A stretch of 64,000 nt of DNA from Mycobacterium ahvazicum (GCF_900176255.2 NZ_FXEG02000003.1:372001-436000), one strand, 5' to 3'. Shown: positions 33,240 to 41,267, numbered from the stretch's first letter. Notes: generated by a model from the sequence alone, not told the origin. Numbers and translations are program-made.

Positions 33240-33602
33240 ATGATCGAATACGATCTGGACAAAGAGAATTCCATCTTGGAGGTGCGACCGAAGGCCGCGC
33301 TCGACAAGCAAGATTTCGTCGACCTGGCGCAAGCCGTTGACCCCCTGATCGAGGCCCATGGCGACCTGGCCGGCCTGATTGTCAACGCGGCGTCGTTCCC
33401 GGGTTGGGACAGTTTTGGGTCGATGGTCACCCACTTCCGCTTCGTTCGGGATCATCATCGGCACGTCAAAAAAGTTGCGGTGGTGACCGATTCGCACCTG
33501 GGGGATGTCGCCGAGCGTCTGGCCTCGCATTTTGTGTCAGCCGAGATCCGGCATTTTCCCGCGGGACAGCCGGACGAAGCGCGCCAATGGATCGGATCCT
33601 GA
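33240..33602 (+). CDS. SpoIIAA-like (STAS-fold) protein
   Basis: 120 residues from ATG at 33240 with GAGGAG 7 bases upstream; earlier starts (33186, 33141) add an unlikely leader. It matches the SpoIIAA-like/DUF3478 family: MIEYDLDKENSILEVRPKAAL followed by a beta-alpha pattern with HFRFVRDHHRHVKKVAVVTDS near residue 70. Proteins of this kind have the STAS fold but no anti-sigma role established. It is the second STAS-like protein of the window, the other being at 1417. Confidence 0.7.
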   Translation: MIEYDLDKENSILEVRPKAALDKQDFVDLAQAVDPLIEAHGDLAGLIVNAASFPGWDSFGSMVTHFRFVRDHHRHVKKVAVVTDSHLGDVAERLASHFVSAEIRHFPAGQPDEARQWIGS

Positions 33603-33635
33603 TGCGTTGACCCGCGGGCGTGTCACGATGATGAA

Positions 33636-34388
33636 GTGACCGCACCCGGGCAGCCCGACGACGCGCTGGCCGGTTACCCGGTCAACCCACCGCCGCTGCC
33701 CGGCCCGGTCATGTTCGACCAGCAGTGGAGCGATCTGACGTTCGTGCACTGGCCGGTCAAACCCGACAGCGTCGCACGCCTGTATCCACCGGGGACGCGT
33801 CCCGACGTATTCGCCGACGGGTTGACCTATGTGGCGTTGGTCCCGTTCATGATGACGAGTACCAAAGTCGGTGTCGCCCTGCCGCTTCCGTACTTTGGCA
33901 GCTTCGCCGAGACCAACGTCCGGCTCTATTCGATCGACGACGCCGGTCGCCACGGCGTCCTGTTCCGGTCGCTGGAAACCGCTCGACTGGCCGTCGTTCC
34001 CGTCACCCGGATCGGCCTCGGCGTCCCTTACACCTGGGCCAGGATGCGGTTGACCCGCGCCGGCAACCACCTCACCTATGACAGCGTGCGGCGGTGGCCG
34101 CGCCGCGGCCTGCGCAGCCGACTGACCGTCGCCGTCGGTGACGAGGTGGAGCCCACGCCGCTGGAGGTCTGGCTCACCGCCCGTTGGGGCGCACACACCC
34201 GCCGCGCCGGCCGGACCTGGTGGGTGCCCAACGAGCACGGACCGTGGCCGCTGCGCGCGGCGCAAATCCTGGAGTGCAGCGACGAACTGGTCGACGCCAG
34301 TGCGGTGCCGCGCGCCGGCGACCGATTGCGCGGCCTGTACTCATCAGGTGTACGAACCCGCTTCGGCCGTCCCTGCGTCGTTCGGTGA
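33636..34388 (+). CDS. DUF2071 (YqjF-like) conserved protein, Rv1927-like
   Basis: 250 residues from GTG at 33636. Conserved features of the family: MFDQQWSDLTFVHWPVKPDSVARLYPPG near the N-terminus, VALVPFMMTS and FAETNVRLYS in the middle. The family function is unknown. It ends 7 bp before the convergent SDR gene, matching Rv1927/Rv1928c in M. tuberculosis. The secreted antigen gene mpt63 (Rv1926c) that precedes it there is absent here. Confidence 0.8.
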   Translation: MTAPGQPDDALAGYPVNPPPLPGPVMFDQQWSDLTFVHWPVKPDSVARLYPPGTRPDVFADGLTYVALVPFMMTSTKVGVALPLPYFGSFAETNVRLYSIDDAGRHGVLFRSLETARLAVVPVTRIGLGVPYTWARMRLTRAGNHLTYDSVRRWPRRGLRSRLTVAVGDEVEPTPLEVWLTARWGAHTRRAGRTWWVPNEHGPWPLRAAQILECSDELVDASAVPRAGDRLRGLYSSGVRTRFGRPCVVR

Positions 34389-34395
34389 CGAGGTC

Positions 34396-35163
34396 TCAGG
34401 GGATCGTGTAGCCGCCATCGATCACGACGTCCGAACCGGTCATGTAGCTGGACGCGTCGCTGGCCAGGTAGACGTAGAGGCCGACTAGTTCCTCCGGCCG
34501 GCCGATGCGGCCGAGCGGAATCTTGGGCTCCCACAGCCGGTGATACTCCGCCATCGGTTCGACGAGCTCGGTGAGGATGTAGCCCGGGCTGACGCTGTTC
34601 ACCCGGATGTTGTGCGGCGCGAGCTCGACGGCCATCGCTTTGGTCAGGTGGATGACCGCGGCCTTGGAGGTGCAGTAGTGGCCCGCTTGCTGCGGGATGT
34701 TGATGATGTGGCCCGACATCGAGGCGGTGTTGATGATGGCGCCGCCACGGCCCTGGCTGACCATCGCGCGCGCCGCCGCCTGCGCGGTGAGGAATACACC
34801 GTTCACATTCGTATCCTGGATGGCCTGGAACTCCTCCGGCGACATGTCCAGCATCGCTTTCAGATTGATGATCCCGGCATTGCAGACGGCGATGTCGATG
34901 CCGCCCAACTCCGCGACCACCTGGTCGACCATTCGGTTCACCTGATCGGGCCGGGTCACGTCACAGGTGATCGGCACGACCGTGTCGCCGGCCGCAGCGA
35001 GCTCGCCGGCGACCGTCTCCAAGACGTCGGTATGCCGTGCCGCAATGGCGACTTGCGCACCGGCCTGCAGGTAGGCCTCGGCCACCTTTTTGCCGATACC
35101 GGTGGACGCCCCGGTCACCAGAGCCGTCCTGCCGCGCAAATCAAACAACTCCAACACGCTCAT
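34396..35163 (-). CDS. Short-chain dehydrogenase/reductase, Rv1928c-like
   Basis: 255 residues, classical SDR: cofactor motif TGASTGIG (17-24), NAG in AVCNAGIINLKAM, the catalytic Ser in INTASMSGHI, and YCTSK (Tyr-x-x-x-Lys) at about 163-167. The Arg in IAARHTD after the second strand suggests NADP(H) preference. It oxidises or reduces an alcohol/ketone; substrate unknown. Start ATG 35163. It is divergent from a SnoaL-type gene at 35222 with only 58 bp between them, and a palindrome AGAACCCGTTCT lies in that gap, so both genes are probably under one regulator. Confidence 0.92.
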   Translation of the reverse strand: MSVLELFDLRGRTALVTGASTGIGKKVAEAYLQAGAQVAIAARHTDVLETVAGELAAAGDTVVPITCDVTRPDQVNRMVDQVVAELGGIDIAVCNAGIINLKAMLDMSPEEFQAIQDTNVNGVFLTAQAAARAMVSQGRGGAIINTASMSGHIINIPQQAGHYCTSKAAVIHLTKAMAVELAPHNIRVNSVSPGYILTELVEPMAEYHRLWEPKIPLGRIGRPEELVGLYVYLASDASSYMTGSDVVIDGGYTIP

Positions 35164-35197
35164 TCGATATCCCTATTCAGACGAGCCACGTAAAACC

Positions 35198-35209
35198 AGA
35201 ACCCGTTCT
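35198..35209. promoter_or_regulatory. KstR-like palindrome between SDR and SnoaL genes
   Basis: AGAAC-CC-GTTCT with perfect five-base arms. It matches the core AAC-N2-GTT of the KstR operator known from the mycobacterial cholesterol regulon. Both flanking genes encode families that act on steroid-like molecules. Membership of the regulon is inference. Confidence 0.5.
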
Positions 35210-35221
35210 AGTGTGTCCGCT

Positions 35222-35701
35222 ATGGGCAACTTCAGCAGGGCCGAAATCGAGCAAGCCGTCGAGCACTACACAACCGTGGCGGAAGGGTGCAGCGCGTCCG
35301 GCGACTGGGCGCCTTTTGCGGATTTGTTCACTGAGGACGTTGTCTACATCGAACACCACTACGGCGTCTTTCACGGCCGCGAGGCGGTCAGGGAATGGAT
35401 TGTCGCCGTGATGGCGCCGTTCCCGCACATGCGCTTTCCCAGCGACTGGATCGCTTACGACGAGGACAATGACGCCGTCGTCATTATGATCAAGAATCTG
35501 CTCGACCACCCGACCGACCCGGACGGGGAACCGTTCTGGTTCCCGAACTGGACGCGACTGGTCTACGCCGGCAACGGCCTGTTCTCCAGCGAGGAAGACA
35601 TCTACAACCCCAACCGCGATGCGCCGGGTGTCGTCGCGGCCTGGATGGAAGCGGGCGGGCAGTTCGCGTCAACCGAGTTCTTGCAACCCAACGCGCACTA
35701 G
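35222..35701 (+). CDS. SnoaL/NTF2-like protein
   Basis: 159 residues from ATG at 35222. NTF2-like cone fold: helix (IEQAVEHYTTVAEGCSASGDW), then ADLFTEDVVYIEHHYGVFHGREAVREW, with the Asp/His pair seen in ketosteroid-isomerase and polyketide-cyclase relatives. The C-terminal half carries FWFPNWTRLVYAGNGLFSSEEDIYNP. Probably a small-molecule isomerase, cyclase or binding protein. Divergent from the SDR gene, tail-to-tail with the DJ-1 gene (4-bp overlap). I did not find an obvious counterpart of Rv1929c. Confidence 0.8.
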   Translation: MGNFSRAEIEQAVEHYTTVAEGCSASGDWAPFADLFTEDVVYIEHHYGVFHGREAVREWIVAVMAPFPHMRFPSDWIAYDEDNDAVVIMIKNLLDHPTDPDGEPFWFPNWTRLVYAGNGLFSSEEDIYNPNRDAPGVVAAWMEAGGQFASTEFLQPNAH

Positions 35702-36453
35702 GCCTTCGGGGAAATCGCGGCGAGGTCGCGCTGTCGCTTGCGCCGGCGTGACCGGACCGCCGACAGCGCCTGATCCCAGGCGATCATCGTCGTCGCCTTG
35801 AGGTTGGCCGGCTTGGCGCTGTCCTTCGAAAGCAGCGCGGTGGCAGCGGCTTTCGTGGTTGGCGACGCCTTCGACAGGTGACCGGAGTCGAACGGTGGCT
35901 GCGGGTCGTATTCGATCGCGAGCTGGATCGCCCTGGCGCGGCCCTCGCCCCCGATCTCGCCGGCCAGCCAGAACGCGAGGTCGAGTCCCGCGGACACGCC
36001 GGCACTGGTGATGACGTTGTCCTGGCGCACCACCCGCTCGTCGCCGACCGGGATCGCGCCGAATCCCTTCAGCATCGGGATCGCCAGCCAATGCGATGTC
36101 GCTCGCCGGCCCTCGAGCAGGCCGGCCGCGGCCAGGATCACCGAGCCCGAGCACACCGACGCCGTCCAGCTCGCGGTTTGATGTGCCGCGCGCAGCCAGT
36201 CCAGCAGCACTTCGTCGCGGGCGTGCACCGGAGTCGACGGACCACCGGGCACGACAATGACGTCGGGCCAGGGCGTTTCGGCCAGCGAATGCGTGGCACC
36301 GATGACCAGTACGCCGGAGTCCGCGGTGATCGGCCCGGATTCGTGCCAGACGAAGCGCACCTGGGCGCCCGGCAGATTGCGCAGCACCTCATACGGGCCG
36401 ATCATGTCCAGCGCGGTGAATCCGGGGTAAGCCACGAAGGCGATCTGAGTCAT
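35698..36453 (-). CDS. DJ-1/PfpI (GATase1-like) protein, Rv1930c-like
   Basis: 251 residues. DJ-1/PfpI domain: VAYPGFTALDMIGPYEVL at the N-terminus, PDVIVVPGGPST, and nucleophile-elbow Cys in TASVCSGSVILAAAGLLEGR. The acidic residue and overall sequence recall isonitrile hydratase. The C-terminal tail is basic (SRRRKRQRDLAA) and extra. It overlaps the SnoaL gene end by four bases and sits 18 bp after the GlxA-type regulator on the same strand, which is likely co-transcribed. Pairs of DJ-1 enzyme and GlxA regulator are conserved as Rv1930c/Rv1931c. Confidence 0.85.
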   Translation of the reverse strand: MTQIAFVAYPGFTALDMIGPYEVLRNLPGAQVRFVWHESGPITADSGVLVIGATHSLAETPWPDVIVVPGGPSTPVHARDEVLLDWLRAAHQTASWTASVCSGSVILAAAGLLEGRRATSHWLAIPMLKGFGAIPVGDERVVRQDNVITSAGVSAGLDLAFWLAGEIGGEGRARAIQLAIEYDPQPPFDSGHLSKASPTTKAAATALLSKDSAKPANLKATTMIAWDQALSAVRSRRRKRQRDLAAISPKA

Positions 36454-36471
36454 CGATGCGGTCCTTTCTGA

Positions 36472-37422
36472 TTACGCGAATGTCTTGCGGTACTGGTCCG
36501 GCGAAACACCGATACGACGAATAAAGTTGCGCCGCATGGTTTCTGCGGTGCCGAAGCCGCACCGGGCCGCAATCGCCACGACGGTGTCGTCGGTTTCTTC
36601 CAACTGTCGGCGCGCGGCTTCGGTGCGGACCCGTTCGACGTAGTGGCCCGGCGCCTCGCCGACCTCATCGGTGAACACCCGGGTGAAGTGCCGCGGGCTC
36701 ATCGTCGCCCGGCGAGCCAGATCGCCGATGCTGTGCGCGGCTCCCGGCTGCGCCTCGATGGCCTCCTGCACCTCGCGGATGCAGACGCGTTTGGCCCGCG
36801 GCACCCATACCGGCGCCGCGAATTGGGTCTGCCCGCCGGGGCGGCGCAGATACAGCACCATCCAGCGGGCAACGGTCTGCGCGGTCTCGGTTCCGTGGTC
36901 ATCCTCGACCAGGGACAGCGCGAGGTCGATACCCGCGGCTACACCCGCGGCCGTCCACACCACCTCGGAGCTCCGGACGAAGATCGGGTCGGGGTCGACC
37001 ACGACGGCGGGGAACTCACTGGCCAGCCGGTCGGCGAAGGCCCAGTGGGTGGTGGCGCGGCAGCCGTCCAGCAGCCCGGCCTCGGCGGCGAGGAAGGCGC
37101 CTGTGCAGACGGTGACGACGCGGCGGGCGCTGCCCGCGGCGGCTCTGATCCAGGCCACCAGGTCCGCGTCTTGCCGAGCGGCATCGACGCCACCGCCGCC
37201 GGGCAGCACGACCGTGTCGATCTGGTCGTCCGGGTCGGGCAGCGGGGCACCGACGAACGCGAGGCCGGTTCCGGTGGTGATCGGCCGGCCGCGCACCGAG
37301 GCCAAGACGACGTCGTATCCGCCGTCGGTCAGCAGCGCCGCGCCGGTGAACACGTCGTAGGGTCCGACGACGTCGAGTGCCTGCACACCCGGAAAGCCGA
37401 CGATAACGACCTTGCGAACCAT
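36472..37422 (-). CDS. GlxA family (DJ-1/PfpI-AraC) transcriptional regulator, Rv1931c-like
   Basis: 316 residues. An N-terminal DJ-1/PfpI domain (IVGFPGVQALDVVGPYDVFT and the TVCTGAFLAAEAGLLDG elbow) is fused to a C-terminal AraC helix-turn-helix pair: IGDLARRATMSPRHFTRVFT and VVAIAARCGFGTAETMRRNF. The N-terminal elbow Cys is kept. It is the first gene of a unit with the DJ-1 enzyme and divergent from tpx. It may sense a small metabolite or oxidant; neither ligand nor target is known. In M. tuberculosis Rv1931c is located the same way before tpx. Confidence 0.9.
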   Translation of the reverse strand: MVRKVVIVGFPGVQALDVVGPYDVFTGAALLTDGGYDVVLASVRGRPITTGTGLAFVGAPLPDPDDQIDTVVLPGGGGVDAARQDADLVAWIRAAAGSARRVVTVCTGAFLAAEAGLLDGCRATTHWAFADRLASEFPAVVVDPDPIFVRSSEVVWTAAGVAAGIDLALSLVEDDHGTETAQTVARWMVLYLRRPGGQTQFAAPVWVPRAKRVCIREVQEAIEAQPGAAHSIGDLARRATMSPRHFTRVFTDEVGEAPGHYVERVRTEAARRQLEETDDTVVAIAARCGFGTAETMRRNFIRRIGVSPDQYRKTFA

Positions 37423-37455
37423 GGCTTCAGTGTTGGCCGAACCGAGGTATGTCGT

Positions 37456-37465
37456 CTAGGCCTAG
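37456..37465. promoter_or_regulatory. 10-bp palindrome in the GlxA regulator / tpx divergent promoter
   Basis: CTAGGCCTAG, 66 bp before the tpx ATG and 33 bp before the regulator ATG. Candidate operator. Confidence 0.3.
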
Positions 37466-37531
37466 TACCCCACGAATTAGGACATCGGACCTGACCCAAC
37501 CCCGCCCGAGCGGCCTTGGCAGACTGTGACC

Positions 37532-38029
37532 ATGGCACAGATAACCCTGCGAGGAAACGCGATCAACACTGTCGGCGAGCTTCCCGCCGTCGGATCCAAA
37601 GCCCCGGCCTTCAACTTGACCGGCGCCGACCTGAGCGCCGTGAGCAGCGACCAGTTCAGCGGTAAGTCCGTGCTGCTGAACATCTTTCCGTCGGTGGACA
37701 CCCCGGTGTGCGCGACCAGCGTGCGGAAGTTCAACGAGCGTGCCGCGGGCGGCGGTGCGACCGTGGTGAACGTGTCCAAGGACCTGCCGTTCGCGCAGAA
37801 GCGGTTCTGCGGCGCAGAGGGCATCGAGAACGTCACCACGGCCTCGGCATTCCGCGACAGCTTCGGCGAGGACTACGGCATCACGATCGCCGACGGTCCG
37901 ATGGCCGGCCTGTTGGGCCGGGCCGTCGTGGTGATCGGCGCTGACGGCAATGTCGCCTACGCGCAGCTGGTGCCGGAGATCGCCGAGGAGCCGGACTACG
38001 ACGCCGCGCTGGCAGCGCTGGGCGCCTAG
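37532..38029 (+). CDS. tpx: Thiol peroxidase Tpx (atypical 2-Cys peroxiredoxin)
   Basis: 165 residues, equal to the M. tuberculosis Tpx length. The peroxidatic Cys is in [15 protein letters not shown] (Cys60) with its PxxxT/SxxC environment, and the resolving Cys is in KRFCGAEG (about Cys93). It reduces hydroperoxides using thioredoxin in the cytoplasm. Start ATG 37532, two codons after an upstream in-frame Met. It is divergent from the GlxA-type regulator and followed after 170 bp by an exported lipoprotein gene in the same direction. Confidence 0.95.
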   Translation: MAQITLRGNAINTVGELPAVGSKAPAFNLTGADLSAVSSDQFSGKSVLLNIFPSVDTPVCATSVRKFNERAAGGGATVVNVSKDLPFAQKRFCGAEGIENVTTASAFRDSFGEDYGITIADGPMAGLLGRAVVVIGADGNVAYAQLVPEIAEEPDYDAALAALGA

Positions 38030-38105
38030 CCTCGGGTCGCATTCCGGGTTGCCCGGTACTGCGGATATTCGTTGCGGTGACGAACTTTCGCCGCTTCTGA
38101 GCAGT

Positions 38106-38117
38106 GGTGTCGACACC
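38106..38117. promoter_or_regulatory. 12-bp perfect palindrome upstream of the DUF4333 lipoprotein
   Basis: GGTGTCGACACC, 82 bp before the lipoprotein start. Upstream at 38044-38056 a short CCGGG-TTG-CCCGG stem follows tpx and may be a weak terminator. Confidence 0.3.
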
Positions 38118-38199
38118 GATGCGTGTTAGCCTGTCGATTCCCGTCGCGTTAGCCGCGGGCTCGGCACACAAACTCGGCACCCAGGGGAGTAACCGCGCA

Positions 38200-38511
38200 A
38201 TGATGCGTTTCGTCCAAGCCGCGTCCGCGGCCGTGCTCGTCAGCGCGATTGCGGTGCCGCTGGCCGGGTGTAGCAGCAAGTCGACCGTCAAACCCGATGG
38301 CGCAGCGCAATCGGTGGTCGACGTCGTCTCCAAGCAGACCGGCTTTCATCCCGCCGACGTGCACTGCCCGGACGGTGTAGAGGCCAAAGTCGGCGTCCAG
38401 TTCGACTGTCACTTCACCGGCCCGGAGGGCAAGGAGTACACCGCCGACATGAAGATCACCAAGGTCAACGGCGAGCAGGTCGACTTCGCTGTCAACACCC
38501 ACCCGAGCTAG
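38200..38511 (+). CDS. DUF4333 family lipoprotein
   Basis: 103 residues from ATG at 38200, with AGGGGAG 10 bases upstream. A signal peptide (AASAAVLVSAIAVPLAGC) ends in a good lipobox LAGC; the mature part (from Cys about 25) is a small DUF4333 domain: SVVDVVSKQTGFHPADVHCP and FDCHFTGPEGKEY, with two cysteines positioned to pair. These domains are frequent in mycobacterial envelope proteins; function unknown. Its last four bases overlap the convergent nitronate monooxygenase-like gene. Confidence 0.8.
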   Translation: MMRFVQAASAAVLVSAIAVPLAGCSSKSTVKPDGAAQSVVDVVSKQTGFHPADVHCPDGVEAKVGVQFDCHFTGPEGKEYTADMKITKVNGEQVDFAVNTHPS

Positions 38512-39458
38512 GGCCGCAGCCGATCGGCGGTGGCGGTCAGCACCTCGCGGCATCCGGTCCACATTTGCGTGATGATCTCAGCGGCCGGTGGCAGGTCGTC
38601 GATCCGGCCGGCGACCTGACCGGTGTTGGCGACACTGGCGTCCATGTCGCCCTCGAAATACAGTCGCTGCACGCGTTGCAACGCCGCGCCGCCTTCTTCC
38701 AAAGAAGCTGAGGCATCCAGCTTTTCGGCGGCCGGAGTGCGGATCACACGCATCATTCGTTTGCCGTCGAGCGGCAGCAGCACGGTGCCGGTCTCGTCGG
38801 CCGCCACGACGGCTTGTTTGAGATTGCCGTGTACCGGCGAATCCGCCGAGGCCAGCAACCGCGTGCCCATCTGGACGGCTTCGGCGCCGAGCACGAACGC
38901 CGCGGCCATCGATCGGGCGTCGCAGATTCCGCCGGCGGCCACGATCGGGACATCGACGTGCGCGGCCACCAAGGGCAGCAGCACCATCGTCGACGCCCCG
39001 AACCGGTTCTTGAACCCGCCGCCCTCGACTCCCTCGACAACGAGGCCGTCCACGCCGGCGTCGACGGCTTTCTTGGCCGCTTCCAGCGTGCCCACCACGT
39101 GGAACACGGTGATGCCCGCGTCGTGCAGCCGCTCGGTGAACAGCTTGGGACTCCCGGCCGAGGTGGTGACGAACCGAATGCCGTTGGCGACGAGCAGGTC
39201 GACAACCGTCAGGTCACGGTTGAACAGCAGTGCGATGTTTGCGCCCACCGAGCCGCGGGTGAGGGTGTGCACCCGCGCAATGTCGGCCCGCCCCTGATCG
39301 GAGGTGGTCTCGATGATTCCCAGCCCGCCCGCGTTGGATACCGCGGCGGCGAGCTGGGCGCCGGCGATGTAGGTCATCGGCGCCTGGATGATCGGGATGT
39401 CGATTCGTGCGAGTTCGCAGACTCGGTTGGTCGCGGGCTCGGCCCGGCCGGCGGTCAT
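38508..39458 (-). CDS. Nitronate monooxygenase-like FMN enzyme (second copy type)
   Basis: 316 residues, TIM-barrel FMN oxidoreductase related to but distinct from the 8102 enzyme. IDIPIIQAPMTYIAGAQLAA and GGLGIIETT open the barrel, VDGLVVEGVEGGGFKNRFGA is the central segment (the active His is not present in the AQGGEAGGH form), and AAGGICDARSMAAAFVLGA binds phosphate. The absent His makes a 2-nitropropane dioxygenase activity less likely; enoyl-ACP or other enoate reductase-like roles are possible. Its stop and start overlap neighbours by four bases: the convergent lipoprotein and the upstream NYN gene respectively. Confidence 0.85.
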   Translation of the reverse strand: MTAGRAEPATNRVCELARIDIPIIQAPMTYIAGAQLAAAVSNAGGLGIIETTSDQGRADIARVHTLTRGSVGANIALLFNRDLTVVDLLVANGIRFVTTSAGSPKLFTERLHDAGITVFHVVGTLEAAKKAVDAGVDGLVVEGVEGGGFKNRFGASTMVLLPLVAAHVDVPIVAAGGICDARSMAAAFVLGAEAVQMGTRLLASADSPVHGNLKQAVVAADETGTVLLPLDGKRMMRVIRTPAAEKLDASASLEEGGAALQRVQRLYFEGDMDASVANTGQVAGRIDDLPPAAEIITQMWTGCREVLTATADRLRP

Positions 39459-39835
39459 CGGTCCCGCGGATCGACGAGCTCGCGGAAGCGTTGCGCGCCG
39501 AAGACGGACGCGCCGAGGCTTCGCACCCGGTCGGTCAGCGCCCGATCGGACGTGACGACCCGGATCTCGTCCGGTCTGGAGTCGGCGTGAACCAGTCGGA
39601 CGATCTCGTCGTCGGCCGAGTTCGCGGCCGCTTTAGGCGCATGCGCGATCTCGATCGCCGTCGATGTGATGGCCGTCGAAGGCGGCCGCTCAAACACCAC
39701 CGTCACCGTGTCTCCTCGTGCGCGGGCCCAGCTGTCCAATCTGTCTACCAAAGCGGCCATCGCACCGTCACGATCCCGCCACCAACCGTCGGGGCGAGCG
39801 CCGATGACGTTCATACCGTCGACGATCCAGCGCAC
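39455..39835 (-). CDS. NYN (YacP/PIN-like) domain ribonuclease
   Basis: 126 residues. A compact NYN/PIN-like fold: N-terminal WIVDGMNVIGARPDGWW with the first catalytic Asp, DTVTVVFERPPS, and acidic DDEIVRLV and VVTSDRALTDRVRSLGA with the last two metal-binding Asp residues. It resembles the bacterial YacP/Rae1-like nucleases that cleave mRNA; the RNA target is unknown. Its GTG start is at 39835. The 3' end overlaps the ATG of the FMN enzyme by four bases, so translation is coupled although the functions look unrelated. Confidence 0.8.
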   Translation of the reverse strand: MRWIVDGMNVIGARPDGWWRDRDGAMAALVDRLDSWARARGDTVTVVFERPPSTAITSTAIEIAHAPKAAANSADDEIVRLVHADSRPDEIRVVTSDRALTDRVRSLGASVFGAQRFRELVDPRDR

Positions 39836-39856
39836 CAGCCCACAGTAGGGCGGTCG

Positions 39857-40732
39857 CTAATCTGTGCTCCGCACCAGGATGTCGGCGGCGACTGTCTCGG
39901 GGATCTCGATGTGAGGGCAGTGTCCGGCGTCGTCGTACTCGATCAGATCGGCCGCCGGCATGCGGCTGCGAAGCTCCTCGGCGATCGCGGCGCCGGACAC
40001 CGGATCACACATGCCCCAAAGGAACGACAGTGGAATGGTGGTGCGGGTGAGTGCGCTTTCGAAGCGAACCTTATTGGCGGCACGTTCTGGTATGTAACGC
40101 AACAGCTTTCGCTGAATATCGCGTCCGGGATCGTTTTCCCGGAACGCGCGATAGTGCAGCACGGCGCGCTCGCGGTCAAGCGGATGTGCGGGGGAGAACA
40201 CCTCACCCCAGGTGCGAACAAACAGCGACTCGGTGAACAAACGTGCCAGCAGTGCGCCCACCACGGGAATCAAGCTGGCGCGCTGCGCGATTCGTGGCCG
40301 GTATCGATCGGCGAACAGGCCGGCGTTGAGAAGGATGCAGCGCTTGATGTCGGCGCCCCCTTCGTCCCGGCGGGCGAGCAGCTCGGTTGCCACGATCGCG
40401 CCGTAGTCGTAGGCGACCACCGTCGGCGCGGACGGGGCGTATGCGGCGATGACCGCCTCGGCCAGGTCGGCCTGTTCGAACACGCTGTAGCGGTGCCCGA
40501 GCGGCTTGTCGCTCGCGCCGTAGCCGAGAAAGTCGAAACTGATCACCTCGTGGTGTCGTGCCAACGCCGGCTCGATGGCCGACCATTCGAACGACGACGC
40601 GGGAAACCCATGCAGCAGAACCAACGGCGTGCCCTGGCCGACCCGACGGACGAAAACCCTTCGCGGCGCACCGCGCAGCGTCATCACCACCGTCTGCCCG
40701 CCGTGCCGCCAATCTTCCAGTGCGGTGGTCAC
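39857..40732 (-). CDS. Alpha/beta hydrolase, haloalkane dehalogenase/epoxide hydrolase-like
   Basis: 291 residues. LLHGFPASSFEW carries the oxyanion motif HGFP; the nucleophile elbow is VVAYDYGAIVATELL with Asp at the nucleophile position, as in haloalkane dehalogenases and epoxide hydrolases (normally HDWG). The acid and His follow in SFLWGMCDP and GHCPHIEIPE. The Asp nucleophile points to ester-intermediate hydrolysis rather than a Ser esterase. GTG at 40732. It diverges from an HxlR regulator at 40821, with two related operator-like repeats in the intergenic region. Confidence 0.88.
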   Translation of the reverse strand: MTTALEDWRHGGQTVVMTLRGAPRRVFVRRVGQGTPLVLLHGFPASSFEWSAIEPALARHHEVISFDFLGYGASDKPLGHRYSVFEQADLAEAVIAAYAPSAPTVVAYDYGAIVATELLARRDEGGADIKRCILLNAGLFADRYRPRIAQRASLIPVVGALLARLFTESLFVRTWGEVFSPAHPLDRERAVLHYRAFRENDPGRDIQRKLLRYIPERAANKVRFESALTRTTIPLSFLWGMCDPVSGAAIAEELRSRMPAADLIEYDDAGHCPHIEIPETVAADILVRSTD

Positions 40733-40750
40733 ACGCCCTCCCGAGGATCA

Positions 40751-40765
40751 GTCTCAATTCGAGAC
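40751..40765. promoter_or_regulatory. HxlR operator candidate, copy 1
   Basis: GTCTC-N5-GAGAC with perfect arms. The same pattern recurs 33 bp downstream (40784-40798). Confidence 0.6.
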
Positions 40766-40782
40766 CAAACGCTAGCAGGAGT

Positions 40783-40799
40783 GGTCTCTTTTTGAAACC
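40783..40799. promoter_or_regulatory. HxlR operator candidate, copy 2
   Basis: GGTCTC-TTTTT-GAAACC, the same GTCTC-N5-GAGAC dyad with one mismatch and one extra base on each side. It ends 21 bp before the HxlR start, over its probable promoter. Confidence 0.6.
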
Positions 40800-40820
40800 A
40801 CCGCGGGTAACATCAGTGCC

Positions 40821-41267
40821 ATGCGCTACGAGGAACTCGCCGATTTCCCCTGCTCGATCACCAGGCCGCTGGTGGTTTTGGGAGATCGGTGGACATTGCT
40901 GGTCCTCAAGACAGCCTTCAACGGGGTCCGTCGCTTCAACGCTTTCCAGGCGGCTCTGGGTATTTCGCGGAGCAGGCTGCAGGACCGGCTCGACCGTCTC
41001 GTCGAGCACGAGATCTTGGCCAAGACGAAGTCCGGCGACGGCAATTACGAGGAGTACCGGCTCACCCCGAAAGGCCACGATGTCTATCCGGTGTTGATGG
41101 CGCTGCGCGACTGGGGCGATCGGTACATGGCCCCGGACGGCCCGCCCGTGCACTTCCGCCATCGCGACTGCCCGGGCGAGGCGCACGTCAGCCTCGCCTG
41201 CGACGTGTGCGGCAACCCCCTGACCGCGCGCGATGTCGACCCCGTCCCGGGCCCCGGGCTTAGCTGA
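40821..41267 (+). CDS. HxlR family transcriptional regulator
   Basis: 148 residues. The winged helix of the HxlR/MarR-like family is clear: FPCSITRPLVVLGDRWTLLV, RRFNAFQAALGISRSRLQDRL, and YEEYRLTPKGHDVYPVL as the wing. A C-terminal zinc-ribbon-like tail contains C and H residues (FRHRDCPGEAH, CDVCGNPL), so a metal or redox switch is possible. It is divergent from the alpha/beta hydrolase gene, and two GTCTC-N5-GAGAC dyads lie between, making autoregulation plus control of the hydrolase likely. The acyl-CoA-dehydrogenase-like gene follows at 41369. Confidence 0.9.
   Translation: MRYEELADFPCSITRPLVVLGDRWTLLVLKTAFNGVRRFNAFQAALGISRSRLQDRLDRLVEHEILAKTKSGDGNYEEYRLTPKGHDVYPVLMALRDWGDRYMAPDGPPVHFRHRDCPGEAHVSLACDVCGNPLTARDVDPVPGPGLS

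Noticed and set aside
37475..37495. DosR-like sequence before tpx
   Set aside because: GGAC/GACC halves have the wrong spacing compared with the DosR consensus.
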